This document shows positions 38,309 through 51,200 of a stretch of 64,000 bases of DNA, one piece after another; the first letter of the stretch is position 1, and each line of letters begins with the position of its first letter. The notes beneath the pieces were generated by a model. That model was not told the origin of the DNA and searched no databases. It was given only the letters and a program-made list of their open reading frames with translations. The stretch comes from Bordetella petrii (lineage in GTDB: Bacteria; Pseudomonadota; Gammaproteobacteria; Burkholderiales; Burkholderiaceae_B), in contig NZ_JAFMZZ010000001.1 in NCBI RefSeq assembly GCF_017356245.1, positions 3,050,745 through 3,114,744 on the forward strand, in the 5' to 3' direction. A program made the position numbers and the translations under genes.

Positions 38309-38821
38309 ATGATTACCGCCGTCTACCCAGGTACGTTCGACCCGCTGACCCGCGGCCATGAAGATCTGGTGCGCCGCGCCGCCGCCCTGTTCGACAAGGT
38401 GGTCGTGGGCATCGCGCACAGCCGCAACAAAAAGCCGTTCTTCAACATCGACGAGCGCGTCGAGATCGCCCGCGAAGTCCTGGGCCACTATCCCAACGTC
38501 GAAGTGCAAAGCTTCGCCGGGCTGCTGAAAGACTTCGTGCGCGAACAGAACGGCCGCGTCATCGTTCGGGGCCTGCGCGCCGTGTCCGACTTCGAATACG
38601 AGTTCCAGATGGCCGGCATGAACCGCCACCTGCTGCCCGAGGTCGAGACCATGTTCATGACCCCGTCCGACCAGTACCAGTTCATTTCGGGCACCATCGT
38701 GCGCGAAATCGCGCAATTGGGCGGCGACGTCAGCAAGTTCGTGTTCCCGTCGGTCGAGCGCTGGCTGCAGGCCAAGGCCAAGGAATACCGCGAGCAGTCC
38801 TGGCCGGCCGGCAAGGCCTGA
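38309..38821 (+). CDS. coaD: Phosphopantetheine adenylyltransferase
   Basis: This 170-residue enzyme makes dephospho-CoA from phosphopantetheine and ATP. The nucleotidyltransferase motif [13 protein letters not shown] (T/HxGH), [15 protein letters not shown], and [14 protein letters not shown] complete the active site. The ATG at 38309 starts the canonical MITAVYPG. A ferredoxin gene follows on the same strand. Confidence 0.96.
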   Translation: MITAVYPGTFDPLTRGHEDLVRRAAALFDKVVVGIAHSRNKKPFFNIDERVEIAREVLGHYPNVEVQSFAGLLKDFVREQNGRVIVRGLRAVSDFEYEFQMAGMNRHLLPEVETMFMTPSDQYQFISGTIVREIAQLGGDVSKFVFPSVERWLQAKAKEYREQSWPAGKA

Positions 38822-38857
38822 AAGGCCCCACGCGCGGCGGCGCTACAATGGCCGTGA

Positions 38858-40332
<1,475 letters not shown>

Positions 40333-40348
40333 ACAGGTGCGCTAAATA

Positions 40349-40442
40349 GGCGTCAGGCTCCCGCAGGGTGCCTGACACCGTACAACTGAGAGAGTCGTGG
40401 CACACATCGGTGTCAGGCACCCTGCGGGAGCCTGACACCTGG
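40349..40442. repeat. Full copy of the bipartite hairpin repeat
   Basis: The first hairpin, GGCGTCAGGC / GCCTGACACC (40349-40379), has one weak pair; the second is GGTGTCAGGC / GCCTGACACC (40409-40439). The copy fills most of the 119-bp gap between the converging BenE-like and half-MOSC genes. It ends about 10 bp from the half-MOSC stop. Confidence 0.9.
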
Positions 40443-40451
40443 CTGCTTGGC

Positions 40452-40838
40452 TCACGCCGGCCACTGCACCTCGGCCATGTCCGGGTGCACTTTCAGCAGC
40501 CGGCACGGAATCTGCAGGAAGTTCGACAGCCAGGCCGCGGCCAGATCGCCTTCGTCGACTACGTCGACTGTCTGCTCGCCCAGGCGGATCTGATAGCGCA
40601 CGCTGTCGTCGTCTTCGATGACATCCAGCGGGATATCCATGCGCAGCATGCCGGGCGCCCGCATTACCAGGTAGCCCAGCCGCAGTTCGATGGCGATCTC
40701 GGCCAGCCGGGGGCTGAGGGCGCGGTTCAGCCAGGTGCCGGCGTCATTGGCCACCAGCCAGCGCTTGTGATACGCCTGCGCCTGCGGCTGGGTAGTCTCG
40801 CCGCATTCGGCGACAGGCTGGAAAGCGGGTGCGCTCAT
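40452..40838 (-). CDS. MOSC N-terminal beta-barrel domain protein, lacking the MOSC domain
   Basis: This 128-residue protein matches only the N-terminal barrel that normally precedes a MOSC (Moco sulfurase C-terminal) domain: HKRWLVANDAGTWLNRALSPRLAEI, MRAPGMLRMDIPL, and VVDEGDLAAAWLSNFLQIPCRLLKV. In full-length proteins the catalytic MOSC domain would follow here. Instead the frame stops nine residues later, 10 bp from a hairpin repeat. It is either a stand-alone small protein or a truncated gene. Its ATG overlaps the asmA stop by 4 bp. Confidence 0.75.
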   Translation of the reverse strand: MSAPAFQPVAECGETTQPQAQAYHKRWLVANDAGTWLNRALSPRLAEIAIELRLGYLVMRAPGMLRMDIPLDVIEDDDSVRYQIRLGEQTVDVVDEGDLAAAWLSNFLQIPCRLLKVHPDMAEVQWPA

Positions 40839-43345
40839 TTGCCCAGGAGTCCTTTCAGTGCTTTATCGAGTTGTGGGGCCAGCTTGCCATCGCCGGCTTT
40901 CTTTTCTACAGCTTCTTTCAGTTTTTTCTCGAGGCTGCGCTTGAGCGCCGCGCCGGCCACGTCGCGCCACTGCACGGTGTAGGCCGGCTTGGCGAACGGG
41001 CCGCTGACCAGCACCGGAATGGTGATGCCCTTGAGTTCTTCGAGGTCTTTGCCGTCTTGCCCGGTGCTGGTGTTGACCACCCGCACCTTGGCCACGAAAT
41101 TCAGGGTGTTCTGGACAAAGTCGATGGTGGCCGGATCGCCCTCGGACACGCGCAGCAGCGGCGAGGCCATGTCCAGCCGCTTGGCCGTGGCCACGCCCTT
41201 GACGAAGGCCAGGTCGGCTTCGAGCGAGGTGAAATCGGTCTGGCGGGTCTGGTCGGCGGACAGGGTGGGATTGCTGGCTTCGCCGGTAAAGGCCGCCTTC
41301 AGCTCGCGCAGGGTTTGCGCGATGTTGATGCCGCGCACCGCGCCATCGCGCAGGCGCAGCTGCATGCTGCCGTTCAGCCCGGTGGTCAGCGCGTACGAGT
41401 TCGAACCCGCGGTTTTCAGGTCGAGCGCCAGGCTGCCCGTGCCGGTCAGGGCGCTTTGCTGCACCAGGTCGGACAGCAGCGGGCCGATGGCGATGCCGGC
41501 CAGCGTCATCTTGGCCGCCACCTGGTTGCCTTCGGCGGCGTTCACGGACATGGTGCCGCCCAGCTTGCCGCCATACAGCGCCGCCGCCAGGGTCGAGATG
41601 TCGAGCTTGCCCTTTTCGAGCTTCAGCTTGGCGGTAAGCTCGCTGGCCTTCAGGCCGCGCACCACCAGCTGGCCGATCTTGATGGTGCCGTTGGCGGTCG
41701 GCCCCACCAGGGCCGACAGGTCGATGGCGCTGTCGGCCGCCGGCGTTGCCGCGGGCTTGGCGGCCGGCTTGGCCGCGTCGCCCTGCTTGCCGTCGCCGGC
41801 CGGCGCCTTGGGCGCGGCCACCGGCACGGGCGGGGCCAGCTTGTCGAGGTCGAGCGTGTCCACCGCCAGCGCGAAGGTAATGTCGGGCACTTCGGACAAT
41901 TTCTTGACGTCGGCGGTCAGGTCGAACTTGCCGCCCTCGAGCACGGCGTTGATCTTGGCGCCGGCCTGGTCTTTCTGCAGATTGGCATTCATGCTGCCGA
42001 TGACCGGAATCTGCAGGCTGCCCTTGGGCAGGCCGGGGTCGGTGATACTGACGTCGCCCTTCATGGCCGACAGGCCGATGGCGCGCTGCCACAGGTTGAA
42101 CGTAGCCGGCGAACTGAACACAGCCTTGACCACGCGTTCGCCCTGGGTAAGCGTGCTGTCGAGCTTGATTTCCTTGATGTCGAGCTCGCTGGCATTGCCG
42201 CTGATGCCGTTCAGGCCGAAGCTGGCGTCCAGGCCCTGCAGGCGCACGCGTCCGGTCAGGGCCTGCCCGGTGGCCGAAGACGGCGAAATATTCAGCGCCG
42301 GGGCGTCGGCCGCCAGTTCGAAGGGGCCGCCGGGCAGCGTGCCCTTGGCGCGCATCGCCAGTTTTTCGATCTGCAACTGCAGCTTGTGCGGATCGATTGC
42401 CAGCTTCGGGATGACGACACTGGCCTCGACGCCTTTCATGGGCGTGGCCGGATCGGGCACGTCGCCCTGGAACACGATTTCCAGCCCCGCCACGTCCAGC
42501 GACGAGGTGCGGCCGTTGAAGGCCAGGTTGCCGCGCGCGGCCAGGCTCTTGGCTTCGGCGCCCAGCACGTTGCCGTCCATGCGCACGTCGAGCTTCTGCG
42601 CCGCGAAACGCTGGGCCAGCGGGTCGAGCGTCAGCAGGGCCTGGCCGGTAAGATTGGCGTCGACGCGCGGATTGCCGCCTTCGACGCGCGCCGACAGGCT
42701 GACGTCGAACGGCTGGTTGTAGGTAACGCGGCCGGTATTGGCATTAAGGTTCGTGACCGCCACCGCCATGCCCGAGATCTCGTCCTGCAATTGCAGCTCG
42801 CCGGACTGCAGGTCCAGGCCGGCGATATCGATCTGCATGGAGCTCGGCGCCGCGGCGCCGCCGGTGGCTATGGCCTGGGCGGCGCCCGCCATGGCGCCCA
42901 CCGCGGCCGTGGCCGGGCCGGCCGGCGCTGCGGTATTGGCCGCGCCACCACCTATCAGGTCTTCGAAATTCAGGTGTCCGCTCTTGTCGCGCACCACGCG
43001 CGCCTTGAACCCGTTGATGGCCACGTGGTCGACCACCAGGTTGCTGGACAGCAGCGGCCACACGGCCACCGCCAGGCGCATGCTTTCGATGGAAGCGAAG
43101 GTGTCGGTGCTGTCGACTTCGGACAGCGACACGCCCTGCACCGACAGGCCGATGCGCGGGAACAGCGACAGTTCGATTTCGCCGTCGATGGCCAGGGTGC
43201 GGTGGTAGCGTTCCTGGACCAGCTCTTCGAGCTTGTATTTATAGGCGTTGGGGTCGAACGTGAGCAAAAAGATGGCCAGGCCGACGACGGCCACGACAAC
43301 CAATACCACCAGGCCTATCAATATGCGCTTGAACCACGTTTTCAT
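40835..43345 (-). CDS. AsmA-family envelope protein
   Basis: This 836-residue protein has one N-terminal membrane helix (about 8-28, ILIGLVVLVVVAVVGLAIFL) and then a long periplasmic beta-rich part. The opening KTWFKRIL and FDPNAYKYKLEELVQERYHRTLAIDGEIELSLFPRIGLSVQGVSL is the AsmA signature. The C-terminal AsmA region holds the repeated-strand blocks GSLALDLKTAG and MQLRLRDGAVRGINIAQ. An Ala/Pro-rich linker lies around 560-590. AsmA-like proteins are linked to outer-membrane lipid transport. The ATG at 43345 was preferred to a longer frame. Confidence 0.9.
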   Translation of the reverse strand: MKTWFKRILIGLVVLVVVAVVGLAIFLLTFDPNAYKYKLEELVQERYHRTLAIDGEIELSLFPRIGLSVQGVSLSEVDSTDTFASIESMRLAVAVWPLLSSNLVVDHVAINGFKARVVRDKSGHLNFEDLIGGGAANTAAPAGPATAAVGAMAGAAQAIATGGAAAPSSMQIDIAGLDLQSGELQLQDEISGMAVAVTNLNANTGRVTYNQPFDVSLSARVEGGNPRVDANLTGQALLTLDPLAQRFAAQKLDVRMDGNVLGAEAKSLAARGNLAFNGRTSSLDVAGLEIVFQGDVPDPATPMKGVEASVVIPKLAIDPHKLQLQIEKLAMRAKGTLPGGPFELAADAPALNISPSSATGQALTGRVRLQGLDASFGLNGISGNASELDIKEIKLDSTLTQGERVVKAVFSSPATFNLWQRAIGLSAMKGDVSITDPGLPKGSLQIPVIGSMNANLQKDQAGAKINAVLEGGKFDLTADVKKLSEVPDITFALAVDTLDLDKLAPPVPVAAPKAPAGDGKQGDAAKPAAKPAATPAADSAIDLSALVGPTANGTIKIGQLVVRGLKASELTAKLKLEKGKLDISTLAAALYGGKLGGTMSVNAAEGNQVAAKMTLAGIAIGPLLSDLVQQSALTGTGSLALDLKTAGSNSYALTTGLNGSMQLRLRDGAVRGINIAQTLRELKAAFTGEASNPTLSADQTRQTDFTSLEADLAFVKGVATAKRLDMASPLLRVSEGDPATIDFVQNTLNFVAKVRVVNTSTGQDGKDLEELKGITIPVLVSGPFAKPAYTVQWRDVAGAALKRSLEKKLKEAVEKKAGDGKLAPQLDKALKGLLGK

Positions 43346-43506
43346 TGCCGCCCCGCGGGTACCTCGACTGGAAAAATGGGAATAACCGCTCGCCATCCGG
43401 TAAGGTATGGGACGATTTGCGCCGCTTGCGAGCCGACGGCGTGGCAATATGGTAACAAACCGGTGGCTTTTCCCCGCCTCTGGCACCAACAATTACAGTC
43501 TCCGCC

Positions 43507-44553
43507 ATGGATACCCTGACCCGATTTCCCCGCCAGAAACTGCCCGCCCTGCTGCAGGCCATGCCCAAAGCCGAGCTGCACGTGCACATCGAAGGCACCC
43601 TGGAACCCGAACTCATCTTCGCCCTGGCGCAGCGCAACGGCGTGACTTTGCCCTATGCCAGCGTCGAGGCGCTGCGGGCGGCCTATGCGTTCACCAACCT
43701 GCAAAGCTTCCTGGATATCTATTACGCCGGGGCCGGCGTGCTGCTGCACGAACAAGACTTCTTCGACCTGGCCATGGCGTATTTCCGGCGCGCGGCCGCC
43801 GACCGCATCGTCCACGCCGAGCTGTTCTTCGACCCGCAAACCCATACCGCGCGCGGCGTGCCCATGCAGGCCGTGGTGGCCGGCCTGGCGCGCGCCTGCG
43901 ATGCGGCGCGCAACGAACTGGGCATCAGCAGCGCGCTGATCCTGTGCTTTTTGCGGCACCTGAGCGAAGACGACGCCTTCCGCACCCTGGAACAGGCGCT
44001 GCCCTACCGCCAGCACTTCATCGGCGTGGGGCTCGACAGCGGCGAGCGCGGCAACCCGCCCGAGAAATTCGCGCGCGTGTTCGCGCGCTGCCGCGAGCTG
44101 GGCCTGCGCATCGTCGCGCACGCCGGCGAAGAAGGGCCGGCGCAGTACATCCGCGACGCGCTCGACCTGCTGGGCGCGCAGCGCATCGACCATGGCGTGC
44201 GCTGCGTCGAAGACCCGCAGCTGGTCGCACGCCTGGCGCGCGAGCGCATTCCGCTGACCGTATGTCCGCTGTCCAACGTAAAGCTGCGCGTGTTCGACAC
44301 CCTGGCCGCGCACAACATGGCCACGCTGCTCGACGCCGGCCTGTGCGTTACGGTGAATTCCGACGATCCGGCCTATTTCGGCGGCTACCTGAACCAGAAC
44401 TTCCTGGAAACCTTCGGCGCCCTGCCCCAGCTGGATGCCCGCCACGCCGTGCAACTGGCCCTGAACAGCTTCGAGGCCAGTTTCGTTCCCGATGCGCACA
44501 AAGCGCGCTGGCGCGACGAACTGGCCCGCACGGTAGAACAGCTGTCAGGCTAG
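43507..44553 (+). CDS. Adenine deaminase, adenosine deaminase-like type
   Basis: This 348-residue zinc hydrolase has metal ligands in [16 protein letters not shown] and in HAGEEGP, with the general-acid/base His in RIDHGVRC and the final Asp pair in [12 protein letters not shown]. It resembles the Pseudomonas-type adenine deaminase more than adenosine deaminase; [13 protein letters not shown] and [12 protein letters not shown] are shared with that group. It converts adenine to hypoxanthine. The last codons lie in a 17-bp tandem duplication (44534-44567) that runs into a hairpin repeat. Confidence 0.88.
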   Translation: MDTLTRFPRQKLPALLQAMPKAELHVHIEGTLEPELIFALAQRNGVTLPYASVEALRAAYAFTNLQSFLDIYYAGAGVLLHEQDFFDLAMAYFRRAAADRIVHAELFFDPQTHTARGVPMQAVVAGLARACDAARNELGISSALILCFLRHLSEDDAFRTLEQALPYRQHFIGVGLDSGERGNPPEKFARVFARCRELGLRIVAHAGEEGPAQYIRDALDLLGAQRIDHGVRCVEDPQLVARLARERIPLTVCPLSNVKLRVFDTLAAHNMATLLDAGLCVTVNSDDPAYFGGYLNQNFLETFGALPQLDARHAVQLALNSFEASFVPDAHKARWRDELARTVEQLSG

Positions 44554-44555
44554 AA

Positions 44556-44650
44556 CAGGTGTCAGGCTCCCGCAGGGTGCCTGACACCGCTGTGTGCCAC
44601 AGGCATGCCAGCAGTACGGTGTCAGGCACCCTTCGGGAGCCTGACACCTG
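44556..44650. repeat. Full copy of the bipartite hairpin repeat
   Basis: Both hairpins have GGTGTCAGGC / GCCTGACACC stems (44558-44588 and 44618-44648), with complementary loops. It begins 3 bp after the adenine deaminase stop. Seventeen bases spanning the gene end (44534-44550) are repeated directly at 44551-44567 with one mismatch, and the second unit overlaps the repeat's outer arm. Confidence 0.9.
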
Positions 44651-44756
44651 GGCCACTACCGAGCTACTCGCGGATGCCCGCGCGCCATTCCTGGCACAAT
44701 GAGCCCCAGCGGCGGCGCCCCGCGCCGCCTTGACCAACCGCCCCGGAGACCGAGTC

Positions 44757-45209
44757 TTGCCCAAAGAACAACAAGGCCTGCAGATCATCCAGCACCTGGG
44801 CCAGACCTACCGCGCCATGCAGGCGGCCTTCAGCAGCCGCGTGGGCCACGCGCTGCCGCGCTGGCGCATCTTGCTGACCCTGCATGAATGCGGGCAGTGT
44901 TCGCAGAAAATGCTGGCCGAGCGCTGCCGCCTGGACCCCGCCTCGCTGACCCGCCTGCTGCAGGCCATGCAGCAGCAGGGCTGGATCACGCGCAGCGCCG
45001 ACCCGAACGACAACCGCGTCACCAACGCCAGCCTGACGGCGGCCGGCCAGGCCGTGGTGAACGAAGCCATGCCGCGCCGCGCGGCCTTCTTCGAAGAATC
45101 GCTGCAGGGCCTGTCCAGCGAAGAAATCCAGGCCCTGACGCACGCGCTGGACATGCTGGAACGCAACTTCGCGCAGGCCGCCCTGCCGCGCACCCAGCCC
45201 GGCGGCTGA
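44757..45209 (+). CDS. MarR-family transcriptional regulator (TTG start)
   Basis: This 150-residue winged-helix regulator has the DNA-binding region LHECGQCSQKMLAERCRLDPASLTRLLQAMQQQGWI and a wing SADPNDNRVTNASLTAAG. The TTG at 44757 is preceded by GGAG 8 bp upstream; another TTG at 44730 is possible but has no such site. No ATG fits. It converges on the autotransporter gene, with only 23 bp between the stops. Its target cannot be told from context. Confidence 0.85.
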   Translation: MPKEQQGLQIIQHLGQTYRAMQAAFSSRVGHALPRWRILLTLHECGQCSQKMLAERCRLDPASLTRLLQAMQQQGWITRSADPNDNRVTNASLTAAGQAVVNEAMPRRAAFFEESLQGLSSEEIQALTHALDMLERNFAQAALPRTQPGG

Positions 45210-45232
45210 CGCGCCCGCGCGCCGCACCCGTC

Positions 45233-48200
45233 TCAGAACGGCACCATCAGCTTCAGCGACGCCCGGTGGCTCTGGATGTGGGACGAGAATTCCCCGTCGT
45301 ACTGCAGCCGGAAATCGACGCCGCCGGCATTCGACACTTGCAGGCCCGCCCCCACGCGGCCGATGACATCGTCCACCGGCAGCGAGGTCTCGAACGAGCC
45401 CGTGCCGTCCGGCGCGCCCTGCAGTCGGGCCCTGGCGGTGTATTCGTCCTTCGACAGGAACGACACGCCGCCATAGGCGAACGGCCGCATGGTGGCGCCG
45501 TTGTCCAGCGATACCTTGCCGCCCACCTCCAGCATCGGCGACAGTCCCAGGACGAATTCGTTGCTGCTTTCCACGTCCAGGTGCATGGCGTCGCCCGATT
45601 CGCTGTAGCTGGGCATGTGCGTATAAAGCGCGTCCAGGTCCAGGTAGGGCTTCAGGTAGAACTTGTCGCTGGCGAAGGTGCGCGCAATGCGCAAGCGCAG
45701 CGAGGCGCCGTAGATGTCCGGATCCGAACTGGCCGTGCTTTCCAGGCCGGGAATGCGGATGCCGCGGTCGATGTCGTACTGCCCGTAGCCGCCGCCCAGG
45801 CCCGCGGAAAACGTCCAGGGCCCGGCTTCGCGCTTGAGCACCACCCCGGCATAGCCGCTGTCGCCCTTGCCGTTGACGCGGCCGTCATCGCCGCGCAGGT
45901 GGGTGTTTTCATAAGCCACCGAGCCGCCCAGGAACCAGCCCGGGCTGACCTGGCGCTGCCCGCCGAACTGGTAGGTAACGCCGTCCAGCGTAAAGCCCGA
46001 CACGCCGCCGTCGCCGTCCTGGTCGGTGCTCAGGCCCGAGACCTGGCCCCACAGGCAGTCCTGCTCGCCGGTCAGCGCGTCGCCGCCCTGGAATGCCGGA
46101 CACGACATCATCGAGCCGGTAAAGCGCGCCATGCTGGCCTGCATCTGCGCGGCCGGCGCCACGGCCACGCCGGGCGACAGATCGGACAACTGCTCGGAAT
46201 AGGCGTCCGCGCCGCTGCGCGAGGCCGTGTCCAGCGCGGCGAACAGCGGCGCCATGGCGGCGTTGCCGCCCAGGTCCCAGGCGCTTTGCACGTGGCGCGC
46301 CACCGAGCGGGGGTTGTCGCTCAGCTGCATGGACGGCGCGGTGAAGTCGGCACCCGCGGCGCGCACGCGCACATTGTCGCCCTGCATCCTGGCGTCGTAG
46401 TCGATCACTGCGCTGTCCAGCGCGCTGGGCGCGCCCTGGATATCGCCTTCCAGGGTGGCCACGGTCACCTCACGCTCAGGCAGCAAGGTAATGGGCTGCA
46501 CATCCACCTGGCCGTCCAGGCGGGTATCGCCCTGCACCACCATGCGCGGCGCCTTCAAGCGCTCGAAATCGACATCGGCCTGCAGGATGCCGCCCGACTG
46601 CAGCGTGAAGTCGCCGGTGACCGTCAGCGTGTCGAACGCGCCCGATTTGCCGATGACCACCCGCCCCGCGTTGTCGATATTGGCCTGGTACAGCGTGGCA
46701 TCGCCCAGGAAACCGCTCTGCGCGTTGTCGAGATCGCAGGCCACGCCGCCGCCGTTCTGGCATTCGACGTTGCCGCGGATGCTGCCCGAGTTATTGATGG
46801 CCAGCGTGGCGGCCGCCGGAGCGAGCGCCAGCGCCGCGCCCGTGCCGCTCAGCGCGGCGCCGTCGTGGCGCACCGCCACGCCGCCCTGCCCCGCGATGAT
46901 CTGGCCGTTCGTGCCCACGTTCAGCACATTCTGCGCATTGCTCGCCACCCACACGCCATAGCCGCTGGACCCGCTGCCGCCGGTGACCGAGCCATTGACA
47001 TTGACAGTGACGGCGCCCGCCCCGTCCGATCCGGCGCTTTGCGCGAAAATGCCCGTGGAACCCGCGCCAGAGGCAACGATGCTGCCGGCCTGCGTCACCG
47101 TCACGGCTTTCCCGGAGCCCTCGCCGCCCGTGCTGCCCGCAAAACCCTGGACAATGGTGCCGCCGCCGCTGCTGCCATCCGGCACGGGGCCGCCGCCCAG
47201 CCCGCCCCCGCCGCCGATCGACTGCGCAATGATGCCGTAGGCATTGGCGCCAAGAGTCGTGATACTGCCGTCCACATTGACACTGACTGTGTTCCCGTCG
47301 CCGCTGCCGCCGGTGGCGGCCGAGCCATCGGAGTTCGTGCCCGGCTTCCAGTTGGTCGAATCCAGCTGCAATTGCAGCGCGGTATCGCCCGCGATGCCGC
47401 CGCCGCCGCCGATCGACTGTGCGATCAATCCATGCGCGCCCGCTCCCTGGGTGCTGATCACGCTGCCGGCGTTCAGGTTGACGGTTACCGTATTGCCGTC
47501 GCCGGATGCGCCGTTGCGGCCGCCCAGGTTCACCGACGTCAGATTGTTGGAAGCGCCCGCGCCAGCCAGGCCGCCGCCGCCGCCGATCGACTGCGCCAAT
47601 ATCCCATAGGCCCGGTCGCCTTGCGTGGTGGCTTTGGTGCCGAAGGTCGTGTCCACGACGCCGCCCGTGCCGGCAAGGCCGCCGTTGCCGCCCACCGACA
47701 ACTGCATGGCATGGCTGTTTTGTTCCAGGTATTTCGAGCTGCTGTTGCCCGCGCCGCCGGTGCCCCCGCCGCCGCCGATCGACTGCATCGCCAGCGCGGC
47801 CGATTCATCGCCCTGCGTCGCCACGGTCAGCCAGCCGCCGCTCTTGCCATCCTGCACCTGGATCGTGCCGCCGTTGCCGCCGGCGCCGCCCCCGCCGCCG
47901 GCCGACCCGCCGACGGTGATCGTGCCATTGGCCTGGTCCGAACCGTCGGCCCCCTGGCCGCCGCCGCCGCCGATGGATTGCATCAACACCCCGTATGCGC
48001 TGTAGCCGGCCGTGGCGATCTTGTTATTGTGCGAACCGTCGAAATAGAAATTGACGGTGCCGCCGTTGCCGGCGGCGCCGCCCGTGCCGCCCACGCCGAT
48101 GGTTGCGTTGGCGTAGACTTTGCTGCCCGAGGCGGTCGCCGAACCTCCGGCGCCGCCGCCGCCGCCGATCGACTGGGCGACCATGCCGTCGGCCCAGTCG

Positions 48201-51200
48201 CCGCGGGTGGCGATCTGCCCGGCGAAAGTCAGGTCGACCTCGCCGCCGTTGGCGCCCGTTCCTCCGGTGCCGCCCACATCGACGCCCAAGGTATACGTCG
48301 TGCCAGCCGTCTCGTCGAGCCGCGCCGAGTTGTCGCTGTGGATGCCGATGCGGTTCAGGATGGGATTCGACGACGCGTCCGCGCCGAGCGACCCGCCCAG
48401 CCCGCCGCCGCCGCCGATCGACTGCAGCAGCACACCATCGGCGTCTCCTCCCTCGGTGCCGATGGCGCCCAGCAGAGTCGCACTGACCGTGCCGCCAACG
48501 TTGCCCGAGCCGCCCGTGGCGCCCAGCCCGACCTGCAGCCGGCCGCTGGGCAAGGGGGCGCCATCTTCGCTACTGGGCAGGCCGCCGGCCACGCTGATGG
48601 TGCCGCCCTGGGATGCCCCGCCGCCGCCGCCGATCGACTGCGCGACGATGCCTCGCGAGCCCGAGCCCAGCGTACGGATGGTGAAGTTGGGATTCAAGGT
48701 GATGTTCACGTCGCCGCCCACGCCGCCTGTGCCGCCCGTGCCGCCCAGCGCCACGTTTACCTTCAGCGTGGCGGGGCCGCCATGAGCGTAGGAGTTGCTG
48801 CTGCCCACGCCGCCGTTGCCGCCGCCGCCGCCAATGGATTGGGCCAGCACGCCGTCGGCGTAATTGCCATAGGTGATGATGGTGGATGACGGGGGCCCGC
48901 TGGTGGGGGGCGGCAACAGCAGCGACTGCGGCGCGGGCGCATAGGCGGTGCCGCTGTCGCCCAGGCTGACGTTCACCGCGCCGCCGTCGCCGCCCGCCGA
49001 GCCCTGCCCGCCCAATGACATGCCGGCCTGCAGCGAAAGCGTATCCGCGTCTCCCAGCAGCGCCGACAGGGTCGACGCATCGCCGCCGTTGCCGCCGCCG
49101 CCGCCGATGCTCTGGGCCACCACGCCGTGCGATCCATCGCCCAGCGTGGCGACGGTAGTGCCCTGGACGAGCGTCACCTTCGTCGCGCACGTGGTGTCTC
49201 CTTCCGGGCAGGCGTCTCCGCCGCTGCCGCCGTTGCCGCCGACGGCCGCCGAAAACGTGAAAGCCACCGAAGCGCCTTCACCCGTAGGCACCGCCGCGAC
49301 CAGCTCGTTGGCCACCGAACTGCCGCCGCTGCCGCCGCCGCCGCCGATGCTCTGGGCCAGGATGCCGAACGCGTCGTTGGGCGCGTAGGTTTCCGGATCG
49401 ATGTCGGGGTTGGCGAAATCCATGCCGGTGCCGACGAAGGAATTCGTCAGCTTGACGGTCGATGCGCCGCCATCGCCGCCGGCGCCACCGCCGCCGCCCA
49501 CCACCACCGCCGCGGTGAAGCCGAGGTCTTCGGTCGTATAGTTGGCCGAACCGCCCGTGCCGCCGCCGCCGCCGATCGACTGCGACAGGATGCCGATGGA
49601 ATGCGCGCCGCCCGTAGTGGCTACCAGGCTCTCGAGGCTGACGACGGAACTGTTGCCGACACCGCCGCCGCCCGCCTTGCCGCCCAGTTGCAGGGCTATA
49701 AAAGACTCCACGGAATCCGACTTGGTGCTGCCGCCGTTGCCGCCGCCGCCGCCCACGCTTTGCGCGATGATGCCGGGCGCGTAGTTGCCGTGGGTTGCGA
49801 CAGTGGTCAGGAAACCGTAGGGCGGGATATTGCAGGCGCTGTCGTTGGTGATACACACCGAGCCGCCATTGCCGCCGCTGCTGCCGCTGCCGCCGATGGC
49901 AAGGGAAGCGCCCGCCGACAGCGACAGGGTGTCGCCGCCGTTGCCGCCGCCGCCGCCCACCGACTGGGCCAGCACGCCCGCGCTGTAATTGCCGAATGTC
50001 TGGATCTTGCCCAGCCCCTGCGCAATGGACACCGTGCCGCCGTCGCCGGCGCTGGCGCCCGAGCCCCCGACGGTGACCACGCCATTGGCGTCGCCGCCGC
50101 TGCCGCCGCCGCCGCCGATCGATTGAGCCAGCAGCCCTACCGCGGCATCCCCCGTGGTAGTGACTGTTGCGGTATTGGTAACCCACACGCCGCCGCCTTT
50201 CGAGGGCGTTTCCCCTGCCGCGTTGCCTCCCACGCTGAGCACGCCATTGGCGCTGCCTGCCGCGCCGCCCCCGCCCCCGATGGATTGGGCGACGATACCG
50301 TGCGCGCTGTAGCCGCCGGTGGTGATCGTTCCGTAGCTCGAGATCGTGACCTGGTTGGCGGTGCCGCCGCCGGCGCCGTCGCCGCCCAGCGCCACGGCCG
50401 CCGAGGTATCCACGCCGCCGGCGCCGCCACTGCCGGCGATGGACTGGGCCAGCATGCCATAGGCATGGTCGCCGCTGGTAGAGAGGGTGGACTGGTTGGC
50501 GATCTCGGCCTCGCCGGCATCGCCCCCGTTGCCGCCGTTGCCGCCCTGGCCTCCCAGCACGGCAACGAAGTCGCCGCCCGTGCCGCCGCCGCCGCCGATC
50601 GAATGCGCCAGCAGAGCCGTCGCGAAATCGCCCGTGGTGGTAACGGACGTACCGGCATTCGTCCCAATGAAAGCCTGGCCGGCGCTTCCGCCAAACCCGC
50701 CGCCGCCGCCCTGGCCGGCCAGCGCCGTGCCGTCGCCCCCATCGCCGCCCTGGCCGCCGATGCTCTGCGCGACGACGCCCAGAATGTTGTCGCCGTGGGT
50801 CGTCACGCTGGCCCCCTTATACATGATCACGGAAGTCGGCCCGCCCACGCCGCCATTGCCGCCCGAATGGTCTTTGGAAGGTCCGGTGCCTCCCTTGCCC
50901 CCAAGCGCCCGGGCGGCGATGCCCGCGCCTTCCACCGTGACGTCGGCATCGGAATTCGCCACGTCGACCAGGACGGAGCCGTAGGCGTCCACGGTAACCT
51001 GCTGGATCCACCCGCTTGAATTGCCGCCGCCGTCGCCACCGTTGTCGCTATCGTCCGACGACGCCGTTCCGTCGCCGCCGGAACTCATGGCGTCGATGCC
51101 GAAAACCTGGGCGTCGGCGTATCCCTGCCAGTAGCTCGCGGTGCGGCCGGAGTGAGTGACCTGCACGGTCCCGCCGGTGCCCGCGTTGCCGTTGTTGTCG

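Noticed and set aside
44888..48889. Very long open frame on the plus strand opposite the autotransporter
   Set aside because: It is the complement of a GC-rich Gly-repeat gene, has Ala/Arg/Pro-rich low-complexity translation and no family resemblance; the minus strand encodes a full autotransporter with signal peptide and barrel.
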